A stretch of 33,592 bases of DNA from contig JANXEG010000008.1 of the NCBI GenBank assembly GCA_025058425.1, forward strand, positions 1 through 33,592. The letters run 5' to 3'. The position numbers and the translations under genes are program-made. The notes under the pieces are model-generated. The model made no database searches. It was not told the origin of the DNA and was given only the letters and a program-made list of their open reading frames with translations. Every line of letters begins with the position of its first letter. Position 1 is the first letter of the stretch. This document shows, in pieces, positions 1 through 7,133 of the stretch. This DNA is from Nitrososphaerales archaeon (lineage in GTDB: Archaea > Thermoproteota > Nitrososphaeria > Nitrososphaerales > JANXEG01).

Positions 1-2305
1 CAACCCTCAGAAAATTCTCACACTGTTGAAGAATTTGTCCCCAATTTTTGAGAATAAACTTCAAAAGGAGGTCGCATCGGTTATGTTGGAGCTCTCAAAG
101 GTTGTACCAGTGAGCAAAGAAATCATCGAGAAGATTAGAAAGGCTGACGAAACAGATATTGAGCTTGACGGGTTTGAAGGGCACGTACAAAAACTCTTGA
201 AGAAAGCTCGAAAAGTGCTCGCATATATAATGGAGAATATTGATGTCGAAAAACTTGCTAAGAGGGTCGATATCGATGTGAAGATAGAGAATGGTGAATT
301 TGTACTCGTGATACCGGATGTGGATGGTTACATTCAAGCTTCAGGCAGGGCTTCAAGATTCTACGCAGCAGGTATAAGTCGTGGAGTATCTATCATGATA
401 GTCGATGATGAAAAATCCTTCCATAGCCTTTGTAGACGAATTCGGTTGATTACGGATGAGGAGTTTGAGGAATATGACTTAGACAAGGCGCTTGAGGAGT
501 TTAAGATCGTTAGTAAAGATAGAGAAATAATAAAGAAAATACGGATGGGTGAATTTTCCGTTGAAACGATCGATATTATAAAATCAGTACTTGTGATCGT
601 CGAATCCCCAACAAAAGCTAAATCGATAGCCTACTTCTTCGGAAAGCCTGCCAAAAGAATTATGAATAATTTCACAGTTTATGAAGTAGCGAGTGAACAA
701 TTCATATTAACGATCATCGCTTCAGGCGGGCATATCTTCGACTTGACGACTGAAGGGGGTTATCATGGCGTTATAAAGGAGAATGGAGAGTACATCCCAG
801 TGTATACTGATATAAGGCGTTGTAATAAATGTGGTGAACAATTCACAGATAGGGATGCGTGTCCAGAATGTGGTTCAAATCAAATGTACTCTACAAGGGA
901 AATTGTGAATTTACTACGTAAACTTGCAAGTGAAGTGAATAAGGTCTTTATAGCTACCGATCCCGATGTAGAGGGTGAAAAGATAGGCTATGATATTTTT
1001 GTCTCCATCAACCCATACTGTGATGATATCGAGAGGCTCGAATTTCACGAAGTAACTCGAAAAGCTTTGAGAAGAGCTTTTGAGCAACCCAGAGAAGTAA
1101 AGTTACCTCTTGTTCAGGCACAGGTAGTTAGGAGGATTGAGGATCGGTGGATCGGTTTTGAACTCAGTAAAAAACTATGGGAGAGGTTCAAAAAGATGAA
1201 CCTCTCCGCAGGAAGAGTTCAAACACCAGTCCTCGGCTGGGTTATAAGCAGGACAGCGGAAGTTAAACATAAAATCCCCATAGCCATCACCCGCTTAGAA
1301 AATAACTTCTCAATAATTCTTGAAGAGCCATTCGATGGTAAGGAGCTCATCAGGAAATTCAAAGCGGGCGAACTCATAGCCTCGATCGATGATGTCACAT
1401 TCCGTGAGGAACAGGTTTATCCACCACCACCATACACCACAGACAGCATGCTTAGAGATGCTGCCCACAAACTCAGATTCCCTGTAGGCTATACGATGAA
1501 CCTTGCGCAGACCCTTTTTGAATCAGGCCTCATAACTTATCACAGAACTGATGCAACTACTGTATCGACAACGGGTATGGATGTGGCTAAACGCTATGTA
1601 GATGAAAATTACCCCGGAATGTTCAAGCCAAGAGAGTATAGAACGGATGGAGCACACGAATGTATTAGACCTACAAAACCCATAGATGCTAAACAATTAT
1701 ACTTCTACCTTTTCTCGGGTGTAATAAGAGTCCCCGAGAAGTTGGTGAATGATCATATAAAGCTATATGAGATGATCTTCAAGCGTTTCATCGCGAGCCA
1801 GATGAAAGAGGCAAGGGTGGAGATCGAAGAGTTAACGTTCAAGCTCGATGGAATCGAGCTTAAGCAAAGAAGGGCCATTAGGATCCTTGAGGAGGGCTTT
1901 TTGAAGGTAAATCCCATAGTTAGAGTTAAAAGTGAAGTTAAACCGGGAAGGTATAAAGTCCTAGAGTTTAAAGTGAGGTATAAACCTGCAGCAGAACCGT
2001 ATCGTGAAGGCGATATAGTAGCTTTAATGAAGGAGAGGGGGATAGGTAGACCGAGTACCTATTCTAAGATAATCAATGTGCTACTTAAAAGAGGATACAT
2101 AGTCAATAGGGATGGATTTATATTCAACACCAAGTTTGGAAAGAACGTGTATGATTATCTAGCTGAAAATTACAAAACGTTCATCTCAGAGGAGTTGACG
2201 AGGAATCTGGAGAGAGCTATAGATGCTATAGAGAGTGGGCAAGCAAAATACCTAGAAATACTCCAATCCATAGAAAACGATGTTAAAAATATAACTGCAA
2301 ACTAA
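1..2305 (+). CDS. rgy: Reverse gyrase, C-terminal part (cut by left window edge)
   Basis: Reverse gyrase joins an SF2 helicase-like domain to a type IA topoisomerase and adds positive supercoils to DNA; it is the hallmark enzyme of hyperthermophiles. The reading frame is open back to the window edge, so the TTG at 26 is not the real start. About 767 residues are visible; full enzymes usually have 1,100-1,250. Numbering from codon 26, helicase motif VI (QASGRASR) lies near residue 105. The TOPRIM domain starts near 188 (VIVESPTKAKSIAYFFG), a zinc finger CNKC...CPEC lies at 267-285, the acidic DPDVEGE motif near 312, and the catalytic tyrosine of ITYHRTD near 505. The C-terminus is complete. 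The N-terminal zinc finger and Walker A motif are outside the window. The call is very secure. Confidence 0.96.
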   Translation, partial: NPQKILTLLKNLSPIFENKLQKEVASVMLELSKVVPVSKEIIEKIRKADETDIELDGFEGHVQKLLKKARKVLAYIMENIDVEKLAKRVDIDVKIENGEFVLVIPDVDGYIQASGRASRFYAAGISRGVSIMIVDDEKSFHSLCRRIRLITDEEFEEYDLDKALEEFKIVSKDREIIKKIRMGEFSVETIDIIKSVLVIVESPTKAKSIAYFFGKPAKRIMNNFTVYEVASEQFILTIIASGGHIFDLTTEGGYHGVIKENGEYIPVYTDIRRCNKCGEQFTDRDACPECGSNQMYSTREIVNLLRKLASEVNKVFIATDPDVEGEKIGYDIFVSINPYCDDIERLEFHEVTRKALRRAFEQPREVKLPLVQAQVVRRIEDRWIGFELSKKLWERFKKMNLSAGRVQTPVLGWVISRTAEVKHKIPIAITRLENNFSIILEEPFDGKELIRKFKAGELIASIDDVTFREEQVYPPPPYTTDSMLRDAAHKLRFPVGYTMNLAQTLFESGLITYHRTDATTVSTTGMDVAKRYVDENYPGMFKPREYRTDGAHECIRPTKPIDAKQLYFYLFSGVIRVPEKLVNDHIKLYEMIFKRFIASQMKEARVEIEELTFKLDGIELKQRRAIRILEEGFLKVNPIVRVKSEVKPGRYKVLEFKVRYKPAAEPYREGDIVALMKERGIGRPSTYSKIINVLLKRGYIVNRDGFIFNTKFGKNVYDYLAENYKTFISEELTRNLERAIDAIESGQAKYLEILQSIENDVKNITAN

Positions 2306-2325
2306 GAGTAATACATAACACTCTT
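2304..2325 (+). terminator. Possible terminator hairpin after reverse gyrase
   Basis: AAGAGT and ACTCTT form a 6-bp stem over a 10-base loop, starting inside the stop codon and followed by a pyrimidine-rich run. It is weak, because archaeal termination relies mainly on T-runs and the run here is interrupted. Confidence 0.22.
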
Positions 2326-2376
2326 ATCTCTTTCATCTCTTCCAAGTTTTGAATGCCTTCCATACAATTAGAGAGT

Positions 2377-2757
2377 CTACTCTTTAAGCCATCGGTAGAT
2401 GGTTTTTAATGGAATATTTAACCTCTCTGAGATTTGCTTAACACTGTACCCTTTATCTCTAAGTTCTTTCATCTGCTCTCTAATCAACCTCCTCTCAGCC
2501 CTTCGAAATTTTGCTTTATTCTCGAAGATAACACGGTCTTCGTTGCCGAAAAGGGAGAGGCCGAGTGTGAAAGCTCTCAGGTATTTATATTCTCTATTAA
2601 TGTAGCCTACTATTTTGATCTGGTAGTTTTCTGCAATGTAATTTTTAAGTCGATTGAGTATACTTTCTACCATATCGAGAGTAATGATCGATGCGAATGT
2701 AACCTCGACTACCTTACTTTGGGAGTTGACTTCGATCGAATACTCATTGCGGACCAT
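2377..2757 (-). CDS. Small helix-turn-helix DNA-binding protein
   Basis: This 126-residue protein has a C-terminal helix-turn-helix of the sigma-70 region 4/resolvase type at about residues 103-125 (GYSVKQISERLNIPLKTIYRW), preceded by a strongly basic helix (residues 85-100). The N-terminal 80 residues look like a mixed alpha/beta domain that I do not recognise. A transcriptional regulator or the DNA-binding half of a recombination protein are both possible; the isolated context and short length favour a regulator. The ATG has a Shine-Dalgarno sequence GGTGA six bases upstream and a TATA-like box (2797-2804, minus strand) about 40 bases upstream. It converges on reverse gyrase and diverges from the tiny ORF at 2904. 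Its targets cannot be read from the sequence. Confidence 0.72.
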   Translation of the reverse strand: MVRNEYSIEVNSQSKVVEVTFASIITLDMVESILNRLKNYIAENYQIKIVGYINREYKYLRAFTLGLSLFGNEDRVIFENKAKFRRAERRLIREQMKELRDKGYSVKQISERLNIPLKTIYRWLKE

Positions 2758-2796
2758 TCCCCTTCACCTTTATTTTATTAGAATGTTACGTAGAAG

Positions 2797-2804
2797 CTTA
2801 TAAA
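2797..2804 (-). promoter_or_regulatory. TATA box for the HTH gene
   Basis: On the minus strand this reads TTTATAAG, about 40 bases before the ATG at 2757. That places transcription start roughly 15 bases before the gene and leaves room for the GGTGA Shine-Dalgarno sequence. Confidence 0.5.
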
Positions 2805-2840
2805 TCTTTCTCACATTAATATTTTTTAATAATGCGAAAG

Positions 2841-2898
2841 GCTTATTAACCCCTTTCTCATTATATAAAAATGGCAAAATGAGAGTAAGGGAGGTGAT
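2841..2898 (+). promoter_or_regulatory. Candidate promoter and Shine-Dalgarno for a 23-codon ORF
   Basis: Two TATA-like stretches, CTTATTAA (2842-2849) and TTATATAAAA (2861-2870), precede GGAGGTGAT at 2890-2898. That 9-base run is a full complement of the conserved archaeal 16S rRNA 3' end. The first TATA would give a leader long enough to carry the Shine-Dalgarno; the second would start transcription almost on top of it. Confidence 0.42.
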
Positions 2899-2903
2899 GT
2901 GGT

Positions 2904-2975
2904 ATGATGAACTACAGGATATTTGCACTGCGGATGATTGAAAACATAGTAACCGATAGAGGACCTCCAATGTGA
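2904..2975 (+). CDS. Possible 23-residue microprotein
   Basis: A 23-codon ORF starts with two consecutive ATG codons and ends TGA; it reads MMNYRIFALRMIENIVTDRG followed by PPM. Support comes from its surroundings rather than its sequence. It has TATA-like boxes upstream, a perfect GGAGGTGAT Shine-Dalgarno five bases before the ATG (the strongest ribosome site I saw in any intergenic region here), and a T-rich terminator-like run starting 11 bases after the stop. Together these outline a transcript of about 110-130 bases. It is divergent from the HTH gene, which could be its regulator. No known family is recognised. It could instead be a regulatory RNA that happens to hold a ribosome site. 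Confidence 0.4.
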   Translation: MMNYRIFALRMIENIVTDRGPPM

Positions 2976-2985
2976 TCTCTACCCT

Positions 2986-2999
2986 ATTTTATTTTTTAT
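2986..2999 (+). terminator. T-rich terminator-like run
   Basis: The stretch ATTTTATTTTTTAT lies directly after the 23-codon ORF and fits an archaeal poly-T terminator. Confidence 0.42.
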
Positions 3000-3118
3000 G
3001 ATTCACCACCAATACCAAAGCGTTACTCTTCTTTTCACTTAATGTACCGTTCATCTTGAGGTAGAAAGATTCTTTCTATTGCTAGGGGTTCGTTTACAAG
3101 GACGTAGCTTTTGTGGTA

Positions 3119-3158
3119 TGCCCCTCGTCATCTTTATCGACCGATGACAAGAGGAGCA
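3119..3158. repeat. Imperfect inverted repeat / hairpin upstream of the KaiC-like gene
   Basis: TGCCCCTC-GTCATC pairs with GATGAC-AA-GAGGAGCA: 13 base pairs, one C/A mismatch, a two-base AA bulge and a 10-base loop. It is too long to be trivial in this AT-rich gap. It lies about 150 bases before the KaiC-like gene and could be a structured leader, a small RNA or a protein-binding site. Confidence 0.45.
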
Positions 3159-3305
3159 CATTCCTTATCACTAAAGTTACCAAGTTACCCAGTTGCCTAA
3201 AATAAAAGTTTTAAAATTTTCTCTGAGTTGACGATAAAAATTTTATAAATGATCAATATATTATAGAAGTGGAAAAAGTGGAAACAAGTTTCTGGTTGGT
3301 TTCTT

Positions 3306-4067
3306 ATGAGTGACCGTGTAGATGTAGGCATCCCAGGTATGAATGAGATCTTACATGGTGGGATACCGAGGAGGAATATTATTCTATTGTCCGGTGGACC
3401 TGGTACTGGAAAATCCATCTTTGGTCAGCAGTTCCTTTATGCTGGTTTCAGATTGAATGAACCGGGCATTTTAGTGACTTTGGAGGAGCATCCTGTTCAG
3501 ATCAGGATTAACATGGATAGGTTTGGTTGGGAGCCTAGAAAGTATGAGCAGGATGGGAAGTTTGCAATAGTGGATGCATTCACCTCCGGGATTGGCGAAT
3601 CATCTAAGAGAGAGCGCTATGTGATTAAGGATCCCGATGATATCCCAAGTTTTTTGGATGTTATTCGACAAGCGATTACCGATTTAAATGCGCAGAGGGT
3701 TGTCATAGATTCTGTTTCAACACTTTACATGACCAAGCCCATGTTAGCGAGGTCGACATTGATGCTGATAAAAAAGGTCCTGGCCGGTTTGGGATGCACA
3801 GGATTCCTTATTTCACAAGTAAGCGTGACAGACCGTGGATTTGGCGGTCCCGGTGTTGAGCATGCGGCCGATGGAATTATAAGGCTTGACTTGGACGAAT
3901 ATCAAGGCGAGCTTAAACGGTCAATAATCGTTTGGAAGATGCGTGGAACAGAACATTCTATGAAGAGACATCCCTTCGAGATAACAAGTAAAGGTATAAT
4001 AATCTATCCAGACAAGACTGTGAGGGTTATGCCTAAAGGGTCTATTGAAGGAGGTGAAAATGTATGA
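3306..4067 (+). CDS. KaiC-like RecA-fold ATPase, single domain
   Basis: This 253-residue protein is a single KaiC domain (circadian KaiC has two). Walker A is GGPGTGKS at residues 30-37, the paired catalytic glutamates LEEHP are near 60-61, and Walker B is RVVIDS near 135. The typical opening [18 protein letters not shown] and the late motif [13 protein letters not shown] are both present. Such archaeal proteins are RecA/RadA relatives used in signalling and regulation, and their clients are mostly unknown. The stop overlaps the start of the next gene by four bases (ATGA), and that partner is a KaiC-associated protein, so the two probably act as one unit. The upstream gap holds an AT-rich promoter-like region and a hairpin. 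Confidence 0.9.
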   Translation: MSDRVDVGIPGMNEILHGGIPRRNIILLSGGPGTGKSIFGQQFLYAGFRLNEPGILVTLEEHPVQIRINMDRFGWEPRKYEQDGKFAIVDAFTSGIGESSKRERYVIKDPDDIPSFLDVIRQAITDLNAQRVVIDSVSTLYMTKPMLARSTLMLIKKVLAGLGCTGFLISQVSVTDRGFGGPGVEHAADGIIRLDLDEYQGELKRSIIVWKMRGTEHSMKRHPFEITSKGIIIYPDKTVRVMPKGSIEGGENV

Positions 4068-4579
4068 GTGAAATGGAAGTTCCACTAAAACCGTTGGGGA
4101 GAGAGGATATTCAAAAGCTTGAAGCCATCCTCCTCTTAGGAACAGTATCAAGAAAGGATGTTATCGAGAAAATGCGGAGCGCAGATCCGAAGGACAGAAT
4201 TACATGGATAGATGCTCTGGCAATTGCCGCTGGCGCACTCGCGAGGGAAAAGGCGGGAATGACGGTTGCAAGGATAGCTGATGAACTCGGTAGGGGTGAA
4301 CAGACTCTAAGAGCGCACTTGACGGGAAAGACCGAAGCCGGAAAACTTGTAAGGGAAACTTATGAGATGCTCCTTAGAGGCGAAAAAGTCCTAACATTCA
4401 TACTCAAAGAGACTGAAGCTGCACCGTCAAAAGAAGAGGTCGAAAAGCTTAGAGCGGAAGTTGAAAAGGAGAGAAGAGAAAAGTTCGAGCTTCAAGAGAG
4501 GCTTAAAGAGTTGCAAAGTAAAATTGAAGGTGCCATAAAAGCCTTGGAAAGTGCACTAAATCAACTAAAGGCCCAATAG
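4064..4579 (+). CDS. KaiC-associated regulatory protein
   Basis: This 171-residue protein has two parts. Residues 1-110 are a compact helical domain with a helix-turn-helix-like stretch ([20 protein letters not shown], about 65-84). Residues 118-170 are a highly charged coiled coil of heptads rich in E, K and L. The N-terminal domain matches the archaeal proteins annotated as KaiC-associated regulators, which regularly sit beside KaiC-like ATPases. It is translationally coupled to the ATPase by an ATGA overlap and also has GGAGGTGA six bases before its ATG. A DNA-binding or adaptor protein that oligomerises through its coiled coil and is governed by the ATPase is the simplest reading. Its target is not visible. 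Confidence 0.8.
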   Translation: MSEMEVPLKPLGREDIQKLEAILLLGTVSRKDVIEKMRSADPKDRITWIDALAIAAGALAREKAGMTVARIADELGRGEQTLRAHLTGKTEAGKLVRETYEMLLRGEKVLTFILKETEAAPSKEEVEKLRAEVEKERREKFELQERLKELQSKIEGAIKALESALNQLKAQ

Positions 4580-5177
4580 GGATGTTGAACAGGATTAGAT
4601 CCGCAATCTCTCATGTAAGATGGGTTCATGTATTGCTAGGTTTAGAAGATTCTTCATATGCTCTTTTATATCTCACATAGATTGTAAATACTAAACCTTT
4701 CATCGATCATAGATGTAGGTAGATATTAGCTTATAGAACATCTTTTACTCGATCATCTTTAGATAATGAACTATTCATCAAAGATGTATCACAATGGTAT
4801 AAGAGAAACCTCTCATTGGCTATGGCTGGTGTTTTATCTTCGCCCTCAACATTAACCTTAAGCCTCACATCCAAGCAGAGTCTCCTTGGTAATGTACGAA
4901 TCTTACCCCTCTCCAACCTTCGGACAAAATCGGTGAAAACATCCGAAAAGTCTAGTCTTCACAACCTTGAGTCTTAGGATTAGTCTCGTTAACCTCACAA
5001 TAAAAAACAAGATTCCTAAGATAAATAAGATAAATAGGCTATCAATAAGACTTAGCTGTAAGAGTATCAAACCAACGCTGGATATCCCTAAGCAGATAAG
5101 AATTAGCCCACTTAGCCCTCTCCCTCATAACCATCGATTAGAAGGAAAGAACGATCAATTCTCGATTCACTAAAAAG
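4580..5177. other. Gap of about 600 bases, no intact gene recognised
   Basis: This region is AT-rich with scattered short open frames on both strands, none with a good ribosome site. The most protein-like stretch is the minus-strand frame listed separately (4731-4958). The plus-strand frame at 4967-5173 has a simple, lysine/isoleucine-biased composition and is probably noise. Confidence 0.55.
4731..4958 (-). pseudogene. Possible gene remnant
   Basis: The minus-strand frame is open from a TGA at 4959-4961 to its stop at 4731. It has no ATG near its beginning; a TTG at 4916 gives 61 residues. The middle reads like a beta-strand protein segment (LCLDVRLKVNVEGEDK, then AIANERFLLYHC). There is no Shine-Dalgarno sequence and no recognised family. 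A decayed fragment of a larger gene is my best guess; a real short gene or chance are both possible. Confidence 0.25.
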
Positions 5178-5266
5178 TGGACCGGGCGGGATTTGAACCC
5201 GCGACCTCCCGCGTGCGAGGCGGGCGTTTGTATTATTACTTATTCATACCGCTGAACTACCGGCCC
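5178..5266 (-). tRNA. tRNA-Ala (anticodon CGC) with an intron in the D arm
   Basis: After removing 16 bases the gene folds into a normal 73-base tRNA without encoded CCA. The acceptor stem is GGGCCGG/CCGGTCC, the D stem GTTC/GAAC, the anticodon stem CCCGC/GCGGG around loop CTCGCAC, and the T arm GCGGG-TTCAAAT-CCCGC, with discriminator A. The acceptor stem carries the G3-U70 wobble pair that specifies alanine, which confirms the identity independently of the anticodon. The intron is in the 3' strand of the D stem, not at the usual position 37/38. A TATA box lies about 40 bases upstream. Confidence 0.95.
5228..5243 (-). other. 16-base tRNA intron with bulge-helix-bulge splice motif
   Basis: Within the pre-tRNA, exon GTAT pairs with intron ATAC as the 4-bp central helix. 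It is flanked by three-base bulges GAA and AAA and closed outside by GCG/CGC. Cutting after the second base of each bulge removes ATAAGTAATAATACAA and restores the D stem exactly. Two neighbouring cut frames give the same product, but this one fits the BHB rule. Confidence 0.85.
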
Positions 5267-5306
5267 AGAATAGAGCACCTTCATCTTTTTCTATGTATTA
5301 AGATGC

Positions 5307-5314
5307 ATATAAAT
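5307..5314 (-). promoter_or_regulatory. TATA box for tRNA-Ala
   Basis: On the minus strand this reads ATTTATAT, 41-48 bases before the tRNA 5' end. That predicts a short 5' leader of about 15-20 bases to be removed by RNase P. Confidence 0.6.
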
Positions 5315-5424
5315 GGTTCATTAAAAGTTTGAAGATTGTTAAGTTCGAATAAAATTAAAGATATCTTAAAGTCCTTTATTCTCCTTTGTTCATCATATCT
5401 TGATAAGAGTTTTACTCAGAAAAG

Positions 5425-5433
5425 TATTTTAAA
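5425..5433 (+). promoter_or_regulatory. TATA box for the small membrane protein gene
   Basis: TATTTTAAA lies 25-33 bases before the ATG at 5458. This is the spacing for a leaderless mRNA and supports that start codon. Confidence 0.5.
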
Positions 5434-5457
5434 CGAATCACTAATATTAATAGAGGT

Positions 5458-5778
5458 ATGCAATTATTTATCTTCCCTTTTGTGTGGGGTTTTGAGATCG
5501 AATCCGGATGGCTCGCCATCCTACTAACTACATTGATGTTCTTGATATTCACAGCGATCTTCATCCTCTTCACACTCTCGACCTTTAGAGCCTTCAGAGT
5601 GGGCAAGGTTCGTTGGGGATTTGGAATCTTTCCTCCCGGTTTCGTACTTTGGAGAGGAAGATCGGTTGAAGAAGAGCTTTTAGAGTTGAGAAATTATGAA
5701 AGATGGTTGGAGTTAGAATTAGAACGGGTAAGAAGAGAGATCGAAAGAATGGAAAGGGAGAGCATGTTTAAAAGATGA
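5458..5778 (+). CDS. Small membrane protein with a coiled-coil tail
   Basis: This 106-residue protein has a hydrophobic stretch (about residues 17-42) that forms one long or two short membrane segments. A basic/aromatic linker follows (VGKVRWGFGIFPPG), then a C-terminal amphipathic coiled coil (about 68-104) of alternating E, L and R. I recognise no family. The tail should lie in the cytoplasm by the positive-inside rule, given the RAFRVGKVR segment after the membrane span. The start is supported by a TATA box 25-33 bases upstream; GAGGT directly abuts the ATG and is too close to serve as a Shine-Dalgarno. It converges on the sirtuin gene. Its role is unknown; a scaffold or membrane-bound adaptor would fit the shape. 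Confidence 0.7.
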   Translation: MQLFIFPFVWGFEIESGWLAILLTTLMFLIFTAIFILFTLSTFRAFRVGKVRWGFGIFPPGFVLWRGRSVEEELLELRNYERWLELELERVRREIERMERESMFKR

Positions 5779-5804
5779 TGCAATAGCCTTTTAATATTGC
5801 GGAG

Positions 5805-6563
5805 TTAAGGAGCCAATATCGAATTTATATCATCTGTAAAGAAGCCCTTCCAAAGTCTTGGTAAAGCTTCTGCAGCCTTCTCCCTTATCGATAAACTCAT
5901 ATAGGGTGTTAAAACTGTGGGATTAGGATTAATCTCAATAACTTTTGCCCCATTCTCAAGTGCTAAAAGAGGCATTTGAGAAGCAGGTGAAACTACGCCT
6001 GATGTCCCTATGACGAGGAATAGCTCTGCCTCTTTACTCGCATTAATCGCTTTGATCAAAATTTCATTATCTATCGGTTCACCAAATTGGACCACGTGAG
6101 GGCGTAATGGATAACCACAATCACAGTAGGGTGGTAGACTCTTTAAAGGGGTCTCTGGCAAATCTATAACTTTACCACATCTCATACATCTACCTTTCCA
6201 CATATTCCCATGGAGTTCTAAAACTTTCTTACTACCAGCTTTGGTATGAAGACCATCGACATTTTGAGTGATTAAACAGAAATTCTCAAAATAATTCTCC
6301 ATTTCAACGAGTGTATAATGGGCTGCATTGGGCTTGCATTGACTTACAAGTCTTCTTCTCCATTCGTAAAACTCCCACGTCTCTCTATTATTCCAAGGGG
6401 GGCCAGCCCTCATCGCAAGCCTTCTCGCTTCGGGAATCTCCCACATAGAGCCTTTGCCTCTAAAGATTGGGACACCACTCTCAATAGAGATACCAGCACC
6501 AGTAAGCACAGTAACACGCAATTTTGGATTTATGATCAATCCCAATCTCTTCAAGATGTTCAT
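5805..6563 (-). CDS. cobB: Sirtuin, NAD-dependent protein deacylase
   Basis: Sirtuins remove acyl groups from lysines using NAD, releasing nicotinamide and O-acyl-ADP-ribose. This 252-residue protein has the full-length core. The NAD-binding GAGIS is at residues 22-26, TQNVDG at 99-104, catalytic His118 in the ELHG motif, and zinc cysteines at 126, 129, 147 and 149; the second pair is spaced C-x-C. The NAD-site motif VIGTSGVVSPAS is near 184-195. In archaea such enzymes act on chromatin proteins of the Alba type and on acyl-CoA synthetases; the substrate here cannot be read. The gene follows the 6585-7001 gene by 21 bases on the same strand and may share its transcript. It has no clear Shine-Dalgarno sequence. 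Confidence 0.93.
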   Translation of the reverse strand: MNILKRLGLIINPKLRVTVLTGAGISIESGVPIFRGKGSMWEIPEARRLAMRAGPPWNNRETWEFYEWRRRLVSQCKPNAAHYTLVEMENYFENFCLITQNVDGLHTKAGSKKVLELHGNMWKGRCMRCGKVIDLPETPLKSLPPYCDCGYPLRPHVVQFGEPIDNEILIKAINASKEAELFLVIGTSGVVSPASQMPLLALENGAKVIEINPNPTVLTPYMSLSIREKAAEALPRLWKGFFTDDINSILAP

Positions 6564-6584
6564 ATCAAACTCAGCAGAAGATTT

Positions 6585-7001
6585 TTAACGGTACCTCTTC
6601 ATAATGATTTCAACCAGATGTGAAGCCCTATCTACGATCGATGGGAATGTATCACAGAATGTGGTGGCTAACTCTCTTAACAACTGCTCAGCCCCTATGC
6701 TCATACCGACACCTTTCATACCCTTCGATTCATAGTAATCTATAGTAGCATCCCTCACGATACTTGGATACTTGAATTCGATCTCACGAATGACTTTACC
6801 GATGTTAAAGATTATTGAAATGCATTTATAAGATGATTCGGGGTTTCCACAGCGATAGAATATGCTGACACGCTCCTTAACAAAGTGCTCTTTAAATATC
6901 TCATAATTCATCCTTAACCTTTCTTCATCAAAGTATGGACAGTTTTGATAGAATTGAGCGCATAAATCCCTTAACCTTAGGATTAAATCTTTAAGCTCCA
7001 A
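6585..7001 (-). CDS. Unknown helical protein upstream of the sirtuin
   Basis: This 138-residue protein is mostly alpha-helical and soluble, with no membrane segment or signal peptide. It ends in a basic helix (VDRASHLVEIIMKRYR). Four cysteines (residues 14, 21, 51 and 59) are scattered rather than paired, and C117 is near the end, so no clear metal site is visible. I do not recognise a family. The start is TTG, supported by an AT-rich TATA-like stretch (TATAATAAA on the minus strand, about 7028-7036) some 27 bases upstream; AGGAG directly abuts the TTG and is too close to be a normal Shine-Dalgarno. It lies 21 bases ahead of the sirtuin in the same direction, so the two may be co-expressed. 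Confidence 0.65.
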   Translation of the reverse strand: MELKDLILRLRDLCAQFYQNCPYFDEERLRMNYEIFKEHFVKERVSIFYRCGNPESSYKCISIIFNIGKVIREIEFKYPSIVRDATIDYYESKGMKGVGMSIGAEQLLRELATTFCDTFPSIVDRASHLVEIIMKRYR

Positions 7002-7133
7002 CTCCTTATTACTTTAAACATTTGGAATTTATTATACTTGCCGATATGGTATGTGAATAAATTGATGATTTAGCGCCAAATCGATATCGATCTTTAACCT
7101 CACATCTAAACGGCTGGTGATGATTCACAAGGC

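Larger units (their letters stand above)
2976..3305. other. Gap of 330 bases with one strong hairpin
   Basis: I see no convincing gene here. The gap holds the T-run after the tiny ORF, a short inverted repeat (AGAAAG-ATT-CTTTCT, near 3063), the larger hairpin at 3119-3158, and an AT-rich stretch at 3235-3270 (TTTATAAAT, ATATATTATAG) that likely contains the kaiC-like gene promoter. Confidence 0.6.

Noticed and set aside
2770-2970. Minus-strand 66-codon frame across the divergent promoter region
   Set aside because: It covers the TATA boxes and Shine-Dalgarno sequences of both flanking units and has a low-complexity start, so it is a chance frame.
5042-5134. Gene for an integrase fragment beside the tRNA
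   Set aside because: Only 30 codons, with a stop two codons upstream, no ribosome site and no catalytic residues. Kept only as part of a weak decay hypothesis.
4967-5173. Plus-strand 68-codon frame
   Set aside because: Biased K/I/N/S composition, no promoter or Shine-Dalgarno, and no domain-like pattern.
7083-7130. Minus-strand LDVRLKIDID stretch similar to LDVRLKVNVEG at 4731-4958
   Set aside because: Only about six matching residues between two intergenic regions; too short to claim a repeated gene family.
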